A stretch of 64,000 nucleotides of DNA. Source: Pyrrhosoma nymphula. Lineage: Eukaryota; Arthropoda; Insecta; Odonata; Coenagrionidae. The translations under genes were made by a program, and so were the position numbers. The stretch covers positions 130,745,422 through 130,809,421 of the forward strand of contig OY754329.1 in the NCBI GenBank assembly GCA_963573305.1, read 5' to 3'. Positions within the stretch are counted from its first letter, which is position 1. Every line of letters begins with the position of its first letter. Shown here in pieces: positions 1 through 10,891 of this stretch. The notes beneath the pieces are model-generated. The model was not told the origin of the DNA, ran no database searches, and was given only the letters and a program-made list of their open reading frames with translations.

Positions 1-1500
1 AGGATGTCCAATTCTCACAGAGGTAGATGTTATCAAAATTTCAACTCTTAAAATAAATTTTACTAGCCTGAATTTTCCAAATGCATCTACAATTTTCGTG
101 AATGTTTGTGTAAAAAATGTGAAAAATTTCGTGAATAAGATCGAAACATATTTTTTTTGGGGCGTCTAACAATTCTTTCACCATTTTTCTGGAATTTTCT
201 ATTTTTCTGGATGGTTGGAGGATTTAACCTTTCGACCTTCCAATTTTCAACGTTCCGCGTTGGATATTGACGGCGAGGAAAAGAGGAAAGGTTAGGGATA
301 AATCGAAGGAGTGAAGACTCATTAGAAAAGGTCAGGTAAAACTTTAACGTACAAAGTAGGGTTAGACATTGAAGAAAGTTAGTCAGTTGAGAAAAACGAT
401 GAGCGTAGACAGGAGGACTTTTGAGATGCGGGAGAAAGAATGGAGAAAATGCACTGGGTGAGGAGGAAAGCAGTCGAAGGTACATACACAAGGTAAGGAA
501 AGGAAAAGAAAGGAAAAAGGAATTTGTAAAAAGTAAAGAAAGTTCAGCAGGAACTGAAAGTAATTTTTTTGTGGAAACGAGATGAAAGCAGAAGGGGTGA
601 ACGGAAGACGAGAATGGAGATGTGACGACATGTTGAAATGAATTAGAGAAAATTCAGAAGACATAAAGAACTAAAAAAATAGGTGAATAATGTGCAGAAA
701 ACGGTGCGCTTGCGCGAGATGAAAAAAGAAGTATCAACATATGACTATGGCTACGATAATATGGATGCGCGCGAGCGAAATATAGGATAGAGAAAAAATA
801 ATGATCGATTGGTGCAAAATCGATTGAAATAATTTCACAGAACAATGGACGGGTAGAAATTAAACGCCGCATATCAAGGGACCGCAAGAGAAAAACAACC
901 AAAAAAGAGTAACTTGCTTCCGCACGAATAAGGAACGAGCTCACTTGAGTGTTGATTGTTGTGAAAGTCAAGTTAATATGAAAGCTAATAAAAAATGCCA
1001 TAATCAAAGTGATATCATAATTAAAGTTTTCTTCGCTGCAACAGTGTCTGTAGAGTGAAATTGTTTCCCACAGCGGAGCAGAGAAAACGCACGGTGATTG
1101 GTCGAATCACATTCGCTTCACCATATTGTTCACCTATCCTTTTCGCGATACGACCTGCAACGAGCGCGAAAGCTTGTGATGGGGAGAATGCTGACCATGA
1201 TTCAGTTACCAGATGCCAGCCTAATTCCTTTTCACGTTCAATTAGTTGAGAGACACCACTATGTCAATCGCAGAAATTGGTGCGACTTCCCAGAGGAGAG
1301 CTTAAGGCCAGGCAGGGTTAATAAAGCGTGTGTTAGCAAGGAAGAGGAATCAAAGGCTCCCGTGGGGACCTATGGATGGACCCTGGGGCACTACGTCCCA
1401 CTACCCTCACATGGTTTTCTCTCTCTGACCTCACGCCGCGCGCAGGCGAGTGCCACGAATATATTCCATGCTATACACCAAAAGGATGAAATTCACTATT
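1..1500. other. Unassigned intergenic or intronic DNA
   Basis: I see no gene, repeat or RNA here. From about 250 to 720 the plus strand is purine-rich (many GA/GAA runs). This removes stops from the complementary strand and explains three antisense ORFs of 93-134 codons, whose translations are low-complexity Ser/Phe/Leu-rich and match no family I know. A GC-richer stretch at 1050-1500 carries two overlapping plus-strand ORFs (64 and 134 codons) with no recognisable domain. Confidence 0.5.
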
Positions 1501-1690
1501 AAAAAAACACAATTTGACTTGACCGGGATTCGAACTCGGATCTCCCAGTTGCCGACCAGGTGTGTTGGCAAGTTACACTAGGAAACCAGAGAGATCAGGA
1601 TCCGAATCCCGGTCAAGTCAAATGATTTTTTCGAGGCAAATTACATCCCCTTAGCGTGTATCTTTGCACCCGTCCGCGTGACTGCGTAGG
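1501..1690. mobile_element. Head-to-head pair of tRNA-derived SINE heads (foldback)
   Basis: The left part (about 1501-1592) is a tRNA-like head on the minus strand: read in reverse complement it has an A-box-like TAGTGTAACTTG and a B-box GAGTTCGAATCCC, then GGTCAAGTCA. The right part (from about 1598) carries the same B-box-to-body sequence on the plus strand and continues into a SINE-like body (AATGATTTTTT onward). The two halves share a perfect 20-bp inverted arm (1513-1532 and 1603-1622) and then imperfect pairing on both sides. The same architecture and nearly the same arm sequence recur at 9777-10040, so this is one repeat family and not a functional tRNA gene. tRNA-derived SINEs use the internal A and B boxes as an RNA polymerase III promoter and depend on LINE enzymes. 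Confidence 0.7.
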
Positions 1691-1699
1691 TATATATAC

Positions 1700-2339
1700 G
1701 CTAAGTCACTTGTGTATTTTCCCAGTGATGTTGATTTTTCCATACTGTCCTCATAATTTACACCCACGTGAGGACTCTGGAAGCCCAGGAGGGAGGTGGT
1801 CCAGAGGCTTGATTTAGAACCGGAAGAAGTGACCACAGCCCGAGACTCCGGTGACAGCAAGCTGGGATAACGAGCAGTAACGACCCGACGCGACGGACAG
1901 AAGAGATGCTAGCGAGCGGAATAGGAAGTGGGGAAAATTGAAGGAAATGAAAACGAGATTCCGACGGGATGACAGCGCTGGCGCCGCTCCCGGCAACCGT
2001 TGGGGAACACACAATGGAGGCTAAGTCACTTGTGTATTTTCCCAGTGATGTTGATTTTTCCATACTGTCCTCATAATTTACACCCACGTGAGGACTCTGG
2101 AAGCCCAGGAGGGAGGTGGTCCAGAGGCTTGATTTCGAACCGGAAGAAGTGACCACAGCCCGAGACTCCGGTGACAGCAAGCTGGGATAACGAGCAGTAA
2201 CGACCCGACGCGACGGACAGAAGAGATGCTAGCGAGCGGAATAGGAAGTGGGGAAAATTGAAGGAAATGAAAACGAGATTCCGACGGGATGACAGCGCTG
2301 GCGCCGCTCCCGGCAACCGTTGGGGAACACACAATGGAG
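1700..2339. repeat. Near-perfect 320-bp direct tandem duplication
   Basis: Unit 1 spans 1700-2019 and unit 2 spans 2020-2339. Reading through both I find a single difference, TTTAGAAC in unit 1 against TTTCGAAC in unit 2 (near 1814 and 2134), so the duplication is very recent or kept alike by conversion. Each unit starts GCTAAGTCAC and ends ACAATGGAG, joined with at most one base of homology. The unit is GC- and CpG-rich in its second half. Minus-strand ORFs in the two units are copies of each other; none matches a family I know. An assembly artefact is possible for a duplication this perfect. Confidence 0.93.
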
Positions 2340-3550
2340 CGGGCCGTTTCGTAAGATCATTGTTTGCACGCGAGAAGAGATATCTCTCTCTCTGCACGAT
2401 AGTCGTCCCGCTGGAAGAGCCGAAATCGTGAAGGAGACTGGCTAAGGAGGAAGGGGGAACGAGACGGACAGACAGTTAAAGGAGGTGGTCCCCGTTCGTG
2501 ACTACATGATTCAAAACAAATGAGATACTCCAAATTCCACGTTTATATTCTCGCTATTTAATAAAACTACTGTTATACTTATTAAAATCCTATTCTCTGA
2601 TGTTGACGGTCAAATTTACGCAATTACGGTAAAAAATAACGAACTTTTTCGGATGAAATTTTAAGAATCGTGCGAAAAACGTGTTCCTCAACTAAAAAAA
2701 TCATAAATCCGGAATGGATACGGATCTTTCATCCATGCCACGGACCTTCGGTAGCCGCGTCGGTTGCTCAGACCACCAAGCTATCCAACTCTCTTAGAAA
2801 CGGGAATCGGGGAGGGAGGGGGGGGGGCGGGGTTATATCAACAAACACCTCCAGGAGTAGACCATAGATTAGGCCAAGAGACTAGGGCGCTTTTTCTCCC
2901 GCCAGTAGAGGAGGAAAGACGAGGACCGCAGAGGAAAAGAAAGATTGTTGAAAGACAGTTGTGTTCGTCAATTTTGAGTGTTACCTATCCATTTCTTTCT
3001 CTTTCAGTCTGAACGAAATATTAATATAACGCCTCTGAGAATGAATGAATTGTTGTATGGACGAAAATAATCATTTTATTCATGGGCTCTGCGTACCCCG
3101 AAGCGCATTTTCTGTCTCATTACCACTGTCAGTGTGCCTGTGTCACGTGCAACAACCCTCAGCGCGGAGTGCATAAAAATTGACGCATGGAGCATCATGG
3201 TAGAGAGAGTGTATGGAATGGTCAAGATGGGGGAACAGACGACATTCCCAGGAGAACGAAAACGTATCTTTCCAGGGCGGCAACAGCTTTCCCTCCAGAG
3301 CAAAAGAAGGAAAAAAATACGTTTAACGACGCTTGGAGGGAAAACTCTTGGCACTGTGCGAAGAGAGTTTGGAAAATTTTTCTCCTGCTTGGGCGCGGGC
3401 AAGGTCGCGATTAGTAGACATTGCCAGAGCTCCCGTTTATGGATTCACGAACTCAATCTTCATCGTTACGATTGTAAAAGCAAGAACATCACAGCATGAG
3501 CGTTGCACGCAACAACGAAAAAACTTTACTTTCTACCAATCATACGTATA
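2340..3550. other. Unassigned DNA with a G-run
   Basis: No gene recognised. A short (CT)n run lies near 2382-2392. A guanine-rich run at 2809-2832 is almost pure G, with G-quadruplex potential on the plus strand. Overlapping plus-strand ORFs at 3134-3499 and 3187-3414 are in different frames of a GC-richer patch and show no domain. Confidence 0.4.
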
Positions 3551-3640
3551 TTCTATAAATTCGTGGCTTCCCATCCCAAGGATCGGGTCTCGAAATCCAT
3601 TGCAGATGCCGATATTTTTCAGTGGGATAACTATTCCTAA
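3551..3640 (+). mobile_element. Relic of a tRNA-like SINE (same family as 25395-25480)
   Basis: A degraded B-box (GGGTCTCGAAATCC) is followed after a short spacer by GATATTTTTCAG and a GGGATAACTATTCC block. The same order (GGGTTCGTAATCC, GATATTTTTCAG, GGAGTAACGATTCC) occurs at 25395-25480, and both have ATTCG...CTTCCC upstream. I infer two old copies of one short repeat with a pol III-type head. Exact ends and any target duplication are not visible. Confidence 0.45.
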
Positions 3641-3702
3641 TCGAGTGTAATTTGCAGACTAGTTGAAGAGCAATAAACGTCTGCCGAGTGGCCCAATAAA
3701 CT

Positions 3703-4435
3703 TGTGGTCTCCTATGGGGTAAGGCTGTAACTTTCGTCGACCGTCAACAAACGTCATTTGTCTCCGTTGTGGCTTAATGGATATCGGCGAGTCTATAAGA
3801 ATCATTTTTGACAACATGACGGTCGCTGCTGAGCTCGCCTAACAGATTTACAGTATTTTTGCGTTGAATATTGGTATCGTTACAATTTTCTCACTGTAGA
3901 AATGTGCGTCTAGTGTGAGGTAGTGAACATAAAAAAATTTGCAAGCCTCGATAGAAAACTAACGTAGCTAGGTCCAAACTTCTGTCTGAACCGAATGCGC
4001 ATTTCTATCCTCATTTTCATCGACGGTCGACAATTGTGGCGATGTCGATTAGTATATAGGCCACTTTGGATGGTTATTTTACGTACAATCGCTTACCCCG
4101 GTCCTAAAATCGTCGACCGTCGATAAAAATGAGGGTAAAAGTGCACGCAGACTTTTTGATCAGGCGGAATTTGGTTTCACTCGAAGTCCGCGAATTTTTT
4201 ATGGCCACTCTCTCACACCATTAACACGTATTTCCAAAGTTTTAAAATTTAAAATTTGTCAAAACTAACTTCGCAAAGACATTCCAAAACAATTAAGTGA
4301 ACTCAGTGGTGGCCGCCATGTCGTCCAAGGTAGTTTCACATTCTTGCCAATGTCCATTTAGAACGAATGGGAGACAATTGGCGTTTGTCGACGGTCGAAA
4401 AAAGTTACACACTAATTCCCCTGGTGCCTTAGCTG
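3703..4435. repeat. Long diverged inverted repeat (foldback or MITE), about 0.7 kb
   Basis: The left arm (about 3703-4032) matches the reverse complement of the right arm (about 4111-4435). Clear anchors are GTAACTTTCGTCGACCGTC near 3728 against the complement of GACGGTCGAAAAAAGTTAC near 4390; the CGACGGTCGAC and GTCGACCGTCG motifs at 4021 and 4112; and several intermediate blocks, for example ACAACATGACGG against ACGACATGGCGG, and GTGTGAG...CATAAAAAA in both arms. The arms have many substitutions and small indels, so this is old. About 80 bp separates them. It resembles a foldback transposon or two inverted copies of a MITE; I see no transposase and no certain target duplication. The small ORF at 4297-4521 lies inside the right arm and is not a gene. 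Confidence 0.75.
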
Positions 4436-4579
4436 ATGTCAGCTACTTCTTCTCACCCTCAATTAACGGCTACAACAAAAATAAATATACACACCAAGGC
4501 ACTCCCACAAAATACAATTAACTCATCGTCCTTTCCCTCTTCCAATACCTTTTCCCATCCTTCCTAAAGGTGAAGTGTC

Positions 4580-4640
4580 CTCACACCCCCTGCCAAAGAC
4601 CCTTGCAGCGTCTCGCTGGATGGTATGTAGTTGTTATGCC
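4580..4640 (+). mobile_element. LINE 3'-tail relic
   Basis: The block CACCCCCTGCCAAAGACCC, then GCAGCGTCTCGCTGGATGG and TATGTAG, is a diverged copy of the 3' end shared by several fragments in this window (best at 37797-37862 and 40500-40590). In that family the order is CACCCCCTGCCA, a cytosine-rich 8-10 bp, a GCAGGGTA-type block, then a TGTAGA microsatellite. No coding part is attached. Confidence 0.6.
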
Positions 4641-6085
4641 GACGCCTGGTTTCTTTACACCCTTCTCCCACTACCAAAATTAATTCTCTATCCCATATTA
4701 TGACCTACAAAACGAAGCTAACTGTCTGCCAAAACAAAACCTGCTTAACTACAATATTGACGAAGGAAATTAATACTATGACATATGATGAAGTAAGTTA
4801 TTTGCATAGTTGTATTAAAATATTATTTGGACACGACCTGAAATTCGTCTGAGGACAATTCCATTTGTTTGTAAGTAAGTTGTTGTTTGTTTTGTTAATT
4901 TGTCTCATGTGCACGCAGGGAAGTTCGATTTTTTATATAAATTACGTTATCGACTCACAACAATTACTAAACTGCGCTATATTATGGGCAATTGTGGACA
5001 GATCTGTCAAGAGTCAGAAGCAAAAATGGGCTATCGTTACAAGTCACCAGGGGAAGATAAACAAATGATAATTCTACTCCCTCTTTTTATTGTGTTTACT
5101 CTGAATTATTATAAAATATCTGTTGCGGTGTGGCTCTTTAAAGTAATTAAGAGCATGACAGCTAGTACGTTTAGCTTTACTCATTAAAAATTTACTTTGA
5201 TATTAATTGTGCTGGTTGAGCTTTAAGTTGGATATAATAAATATTTTCAATTTAAATGTATTAATTACATTTTAAGTTATTACATTATTTTATTTATTGT
5301 TTTAAGTAGACGGAGTATGCTAATTTCTCTAGTTACTAACATAAACGGCTGCTCTCCATGGCGCTAAAAGGCCACAGCTATCGGCCTCGAGCAATAATAA
5401 CTACCATGCCCTTTAATGCAGAGAAAGAATGTAAACAAGACATAGATGGTAGGGCAAGTGTACTTCAGTATGAACAGACTAATGTGGAAGCAGAGAAAGA
5501 AACAATAATGTTGTCTCATGACTGATACGATGGAACTTATACTTGACGAAAGAAGAACTCTTTGGAATGTTCCACGGCACTGGCTCGACAATGATGTGAA
5601 ACATCGTGACCGGTCGCATTAAACATTTATCCGTGCAAATTTGCTAAGAGTTATTCTTTGGTCAGACAAATAAAGATGAGATTCTACCATTAGCAGCAGG
5701 AAATACAGCGTAGGAGTGTGATGGATATCACACGAACGGATCAGGCGACTAACGAAATTTGTCAATGAGCAGCGGGAAAAAGAAATTAGGAAAAAACAAA
5801 GGGTAAAATAAATAATGGGACATTTTAACGAAAGCAGTGTCATTAAAGGTGAAGTGACATAAATATCTCGGGAGATGATCCTCGAAGACACACGCGAAGC
5901 GTACTTAATGGGATAGGACGCAACTAAGAGGATATACATTCACATGAAGAAGTACTGGAAAAAGAGAAGTTGAGCGGAAAGTAGATTCACTCCAATCCCA
6001 CACTATTGGTGGCTTCTGATGCTGATCATCATCATTAAGTCGTCAAGGTTCTCCCTCAACACTCACGACCTTCCCACGTCGTGAA
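4641..6085. other. Unassigned AT-rich DNA
   Basis: I see no gene or repeat. A 67-codon plus-strand ORF at 4865 begins with a hydrophobic, signal-peptide-like stretch, but it overlaps another open frame, has no conserved domain and no splice context, and is most likely chance. A short hairpin (TTCCCACG and CGTGGGAA) lies near 6073-6094. Confidence 0.4.
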
Positions 6086-6087
6086 AC

Positions 6088-6265
6088 GTGGGAAACGGCT
6101 TCATTGAGACAGTCATTCAAGAGGGCGATTCGTCCGCCAGTTAACCTAAATGTCTTGGGTTCGAGTCTCGTCTCGATCACAGTCAGAGCATCAGCGCTGA
6201 GATTATTCTAGCTCGTTGAAGCTTAGACAAGCCAGGAGTAATAATAATAGTATTTATTCTTCCAT
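6088..6265 (+). mobile_element. Probable tRNA-derived SINE relic with TAA-type tail
   Basis: An A-box-like segment (CAGTCATTCAAGAGGGC) and a good B-box (GGGTTCGAGTCTC near 6158) are about 35-40 bp apart, as in a tRNA head. An unrelated body follows and ends in a short TAATAATAATA tract near 6239. This is the order expected of a tRNA-SINE. The acceptor stem is not intact, so it is not a functional tRNA. No second copy was found in the window. Confidence 0.4.
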
Positions 6266-9200
6266 GTATCACGAATATACATTTTGTATTTACATTTAAG
6301 GGAAGTTTAGATAGTCTGTAAGGCAAATGACCTGTGCTTAGGCTAACTTAAACTAAATATTTAGCAGTAGAATGAACTACGAGAAATGGAAAATACGCGC
6401 GAAAACATAGTTATAAACTTTTGTTTCAACAAAAGCCGGAAAAAGGAACTATTTTCTTTTTAAGTCAAAATGCTTTCCATCACGCGTAGCCCAGTAAAAT
6501 TGATGGTGGGGGGGAGGGTTCTCCCTAGCTCCCACAATTGGTTATTTGTAATTCAATTGATTGAACGACATGGATAGCTAAAATGCACCGCGCTTTTTTC
6601 ACGTTATGCAATTGTTTTTGTCTAAACTATGAATATGTAAAACCATCTAGGTACTTGGTGCAATGTTTAGATATAAAAATCAATATAAAATACTTATTTC
6701 TTTTCCAACATTTTTATAATACTTGACTTGGCGTTCATAACTGATATCTTTACATTTGTGACTATGTATTTTACTCTCTCCCATTCCAGAATGGGGCATC
6801 TACCTACCCTCTACTCACTAAGTCTCATTTTACTTGAGTAGTTATTCAGCATGGATATTCGCAAATTGCGCGAGAGTGATGGGAAAATACTTGAATTTGA
6901 TAGAATTTTTGACGATTACGATTTATCAGAGAAGACAACTGAGAGAAGCGTGCAAAAAGCTAGAATTGCAGACGCCATCTAACGAGTTTTAGGAAAGACA
7001 TTATCATTATCTCAGCCGGTCTTAGGGCTTTACGCAATCTTTGTTTTCTAACTGGTATATTTGCATTTTTGCTTCAGTCGATAAATAATGTTTGCATAAT
7101 TTTTTTTTCAAATACAGATAGGAGATACCAACGTAAGGATGAGCAACTAGAGCATTCAATAAAATTCCCGAATTTAATTGGCGTGAACATACCGCCTTCT
7201 AATCTTCATCATTTTTTTCAATTTAGACTTTCCAGTTGAGGTAATGATATATTAGACGAGCATTAATAATTCGTTGCATAACTGTGGCGGTCGGAGAAAT
7301 CTTTTGAAAGCGCTACGCGTGTTATTTACCAACAATAATATTCTTTAAGTAACAGGTTTTCCGAAGTAAACAATCTGATTAGTTCATAAGAATTCGGGGG
7401 TATCTAATTAATTAAACAATATCACCAATATGCATTCAGTGGCATCTTTTTGGATAAACATTTATGACTACATCAATTGAGGTAAATAGAATGGTGAGGC
7501 ATGAACCAAATAGCAACGTATAAGGCGATCACTCCGCTAAAAGTCTGACGGGAGTTTTAAGAAGATAACCAGTGCCATCTGGAAAAGAAATTAACAAAAA
7601 TCGTCCATAGGACTCAATAATCCCCACGCACTGTGCATATACTTCTCTGAATAAAAAACAACAGTATTTTAACCTACGAATGTGCAATATCGGAAGACTA
7701 TGGACGAGATCAGGTAATGAAAAACATGATGTGAAAGAAAAATGGGCATGAATAGGCTAATAAATCCCATGATGTAGTGGAAGTCAGCGGTTGTTACACC
7801 GTTCGTAGGTCAGAACAATCCTGTATATGACCTACGCAGACGAATGCCAGAGAAACTTTATGATCGGAGTTTGAAGATGGAGATCACCAAAATATATATG
7901 TATCCTAGCACGACTAATAACAAAAACATCATACCTCGACCAGCTAACAAGCCCAATGCTCGCTTAGTCGTTACAAGTATTATTAAAAAAGTTTCCGTAA
8001 ATCATGATATGTATTTGAACGGTTTCAATTACTAACCATGGATGGCACAAATTTTATCCTCCTATTGGATAGTAATTAGCTAGCAAGAACAAGAGATAGC
8101 ATTGTGATGTTTAGAAAACAATATTTCCCGACGAAATTCATTACGTCCATGAGCAGTGCAAATTATGCATATTCACATTACTTTTATGATTTAACGCTGG
8201 CCGTGAATTATTATTTTTCTCCGATTCAAATATAAAAGATGCACCAACTCGGTTATAAAGAATCTTTTTCGCAGTAGGCGGTCCACAGAGCAAACTGACG
8301 GCAAGTGAATGCTTTGTTCTTGCTCAGTTGAAGCGTTACGTTATACTGGTGTGGCTTTTTCTTCACCGTCCATTTCACAAAAAAGCTACCAAATTCGCTT
8401 TAGAGACAACGTCATTGACATAATCTTTCAAATTACACCAACTTATTTCCGTGTAGCTTCCCAAGGAATGATCAGCACTTGTTTGACTGGGCGCCCTCAC
8501 GAAGACTCCGACTAGACCACCGTTGAACATTATCTACGCGTTATCAAAGTACACCGGCGTATTTCTGGAGAGGCGCGACCTTTCTGTTTGAACACAAGCA
8601 AGGAATGTTTTGTTTTCTGTTGCTTAAGTCTCTTTGATCTCCAAGTATGAAACTTCATTCTACCATTATGATCATCCGACATGTAGCAATTTTGTGCTTC
8701 TAAAAACCACAGAAAATATTACATAGAATAAAAAAGTCACAGATTGGTCTCTCTGCAAGTTGTTGGAGAAGAGAGGAAAAGTCAGTAAGGAATAAGAATA
8801 AGTTATAGACGAAGATAAAAGAAGGCACAGTTAGTTACCTAAAGTTAGGAGAACGCCAAGTCAAGAAGACATCTGCCCCCAATTTTTAGTACTTAAAACG
8901 TTATAAAAATATCGCAATTTTAAAAGAAAAGTTGGAATTGAAGCTTCTCTCATCCCAAGGAGAACAGGCTTGAGAGGCTTAAAGCCTTTAGAAAGTAACT
9001 ACTGAGGTTATGGATTGGCCAATTTAACTCTGAGAAAAGTTTTCAGCTCCACTTGGCATAAAAAATAAACCACGCTAAATAAGAGAAATAACAGTATAAA
9101 AAGTCAACTCCCGAAATGATATGTTTTAAGGAGGATGTTTACATTTATACAAGTCTTCTTTAACTGAACAAGGCTACACATGTCACAATAAGCATTTTGG

Positions 9201-9776
9201 ATATTAATGTGAGTTTTCTATAAATCGGTTCATAAACACTATGAGTTCTCTGCATTTTTCTACCAGCATAATGTTCACAGAAATGTTTCTCACGAATCCA
9301 AGAATACGCAGTCTCTGCCTCATACTTGAATGGTGACTCAAGGGAAGAATTTAAGCGTAGAGAATGATAGGGAAATTTCGTTAAGGTTTTCGCCCGAACC
9401 TTTACACTTTTAAATTGCAAAAGAGAGGATTGTATAAGTATACAGGTTTTTATTTATCTAGGGCAGGAACATGGATATGACAACGCAGTAGAGTAAGCAA
9501 TCCGAAACAAGCTTTTCCACGGTCATCAGTAGAAGAGAGAGTGCAGTGCAATAACAAATGAATATCTATCACTTACAATAAATTGGCCAACTGACAACCC
9601 ACGGAGCACATGATATGCTACATTTTATTCACACACTGATATAAACCCAATCAATTTAAAAATCCAGTTTTATTTTCACGACTTGCACACGGAGGCAATA
9701 GTACATTAAATATCCACCCAGCTAAATCTTTCCAAATTCAAAGAATTTACGAAAAGTTAATAAATAAAAAAAAATT
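6266..9776. other. Unassigned AT-rich DNA, no recognisable feature
   Basis: About 3.5 kb with only a few short ORFs (63-86 codons) with no domain, and ordinary A/T runs. I see no tRNA, transposon end or repeated block in it. Confidence 0.5.
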
Positions 9777-10040
9777 AAGTGCGATATTCCACAGGAGAAA
9801 AATCATTCGCCTTGACCGGGATTCGAACCCGGATCCCTCGATTTCGCGCCGAGTGCTTTAACCAGTTAAGCTACCGAGGCCCTGGTTAAAGCACTCGGCG
9901 CGAAATCGAGGGATCCGGGTTCGAATCCCGGTCAAGGCGAATGATTTTTCTCCTGTGGAATATCGCACTTATGTGCACTTGCGGGTGACTCCGTAAAGGT
10001 TACTACCGTGGCTAGTCCCGGTTTCCTCAAAATTAAAAAA
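9777..10040. mobile_element. Head-to-head tRNA-SINE palindrome
   Basis: Minus-strand reading of 9813-9882 gives a near-complete tRNA-like head: acceptor GCCTCGG paired imperfectly with TCAAGGC, A-box TAGCTTAACTGG, an anticodon-like stem and loop, and B-box GGTTCGAATCC. From 9883 the same sequence resumes on the plus strand at the D-loop (CTGGTTAAAGCACTCGG) and runs through the B-box into the SINE body (AATGATTTTTCTCC...). The arms (9777-9882 and 9883-9970) are essentially identical inverted copies, with only the A-box part missing from the plus-strand copy. The anticodon loop lacks the universal U33, so it is not a working tRNA. The left arm stops at AAGTGCGATATTCC while the right continues with GTGCACTTGCGGGTGACTCCG and ends near an A-rich tract at about 10029-10043. 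The arms' near identity points to a recent origin. Confidence 0.85.
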
Positions 10041-10043
10041 AAA

Positions 10044-10547
10044 ATTGTTCAATCCTCCAGAATATGGGCAGCTAGTCGTCTTTTTTAATTGAAAGAATTG
10101 ATAGGGTTTTCATACAAAAGAGAGTGCAAATAACAACAGCCAATGTATTATTAACTCAAAATTATAAAAAACTTTTACAAAAAAAAGAGGCAGTAGCTAC
10201 TAGTTGATATTAAAATATTGTACAGGATATCCATTAAAAACTCAGATAATATTCTGCATTCAGCAGAGCAACCGTCTGCATTGTTAAGTGAAATGGTTGC
10301 GTTTTTTTTAAATAGCTTACAGGCAAAAATAGGAATTAAATTTTTTAACGTTATGACAAGTTTAATATGCCTCAATATTTTAATGACGTACCCATTCTAT
10401 TTTTGCTCTTTTGAGAAATTAATTCCAGTTCACGACATTGACTGGAAAGCATATGTTATTTCAATCTCAGGTACGTCTTGCAGCAACTGTGGATAGAGCT
10501 GACTTTCTAATTTTCTTAATAACAACGCGCCAGGCTAATTTCAAGTT
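10044..10547. other. Unassigned DNA
   Basis: Two small overlapping ORFs on opposite strands (10175-10375 minus, 10218-10496 plus) are the only coding-like signals; neither resembles a family I know. Nothing else is visible. Confidence 0.4.
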
Positions 10548-10891
10548 AAATCTCAACGTTCCAGTTTGAATAGACCGAGACTCAGATTAACCAACCGGTA
10601 ATATTTTTGCCAAAGAAATTAGATCCCTTATCAAAACATAACTACGGCCAAATTAAATATTTTAAAACAGACAAAAAATCTATTTCAAGAGAAATTGTTT
10701 CAAATTTCAAGTCAAAAACAAATTTCATGTCTTAATCTCAACGTTCCAGTTTGAATAGACCGAGACTCTGATTAGCCAACCGGTAATATTGTTGCCAAAA
10801 AAAATGAGATACCTCATCAAAAAATTAATACGGTCAAATTACATATATTTAAAAATAGACAAAAGATATTTGAAGAGAAATTATGGTCCAT
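10548..10891. repeat. Diverged tandem duplication, period 185 bp
   Basis: Unit 1 (10548-10732) and unit 2 (10733-10891) share a 35-bp anchor containing TCTCAACGTTCCAGTTTG and AATAGACCGAGACTC, then AACCGGTAATATT, and weaker similarity to about 10706 and 10891 (GACAAAA...GAGAAATT). Differences include substitutions and small indels, so the duplication is older than the one at 1700-2339. No coding potential or transposon ends are visible. Confidence 0.85.

Noticed and set aside
1519..1592. Functional tRNA gene on the minus strand
   Set aside because: Same reason as the 9.8 kb locus: weak acceptor and anticodon arms and a shared SINE architecture.
4865..5068. Small secreted peptide with a signal-peptide-like start
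   Set aside because: The hydrophobic N-terminus comes from T-rich codons; there is no cleavage-site context, conserved cysteine pattern or second copy to support it.
6702..6803. Possible transposon end near a TATA-like AT-rich run
   Set aside because: No inverted partner or target duplication could be found.
9813..9882. Functional tRNA gene on the minus strand
   Set aside because: A and B boxes and a partly paired acceptor are present, but U33 is replaced, the structure is repeated as an inverted copy, and a SINE body follows.
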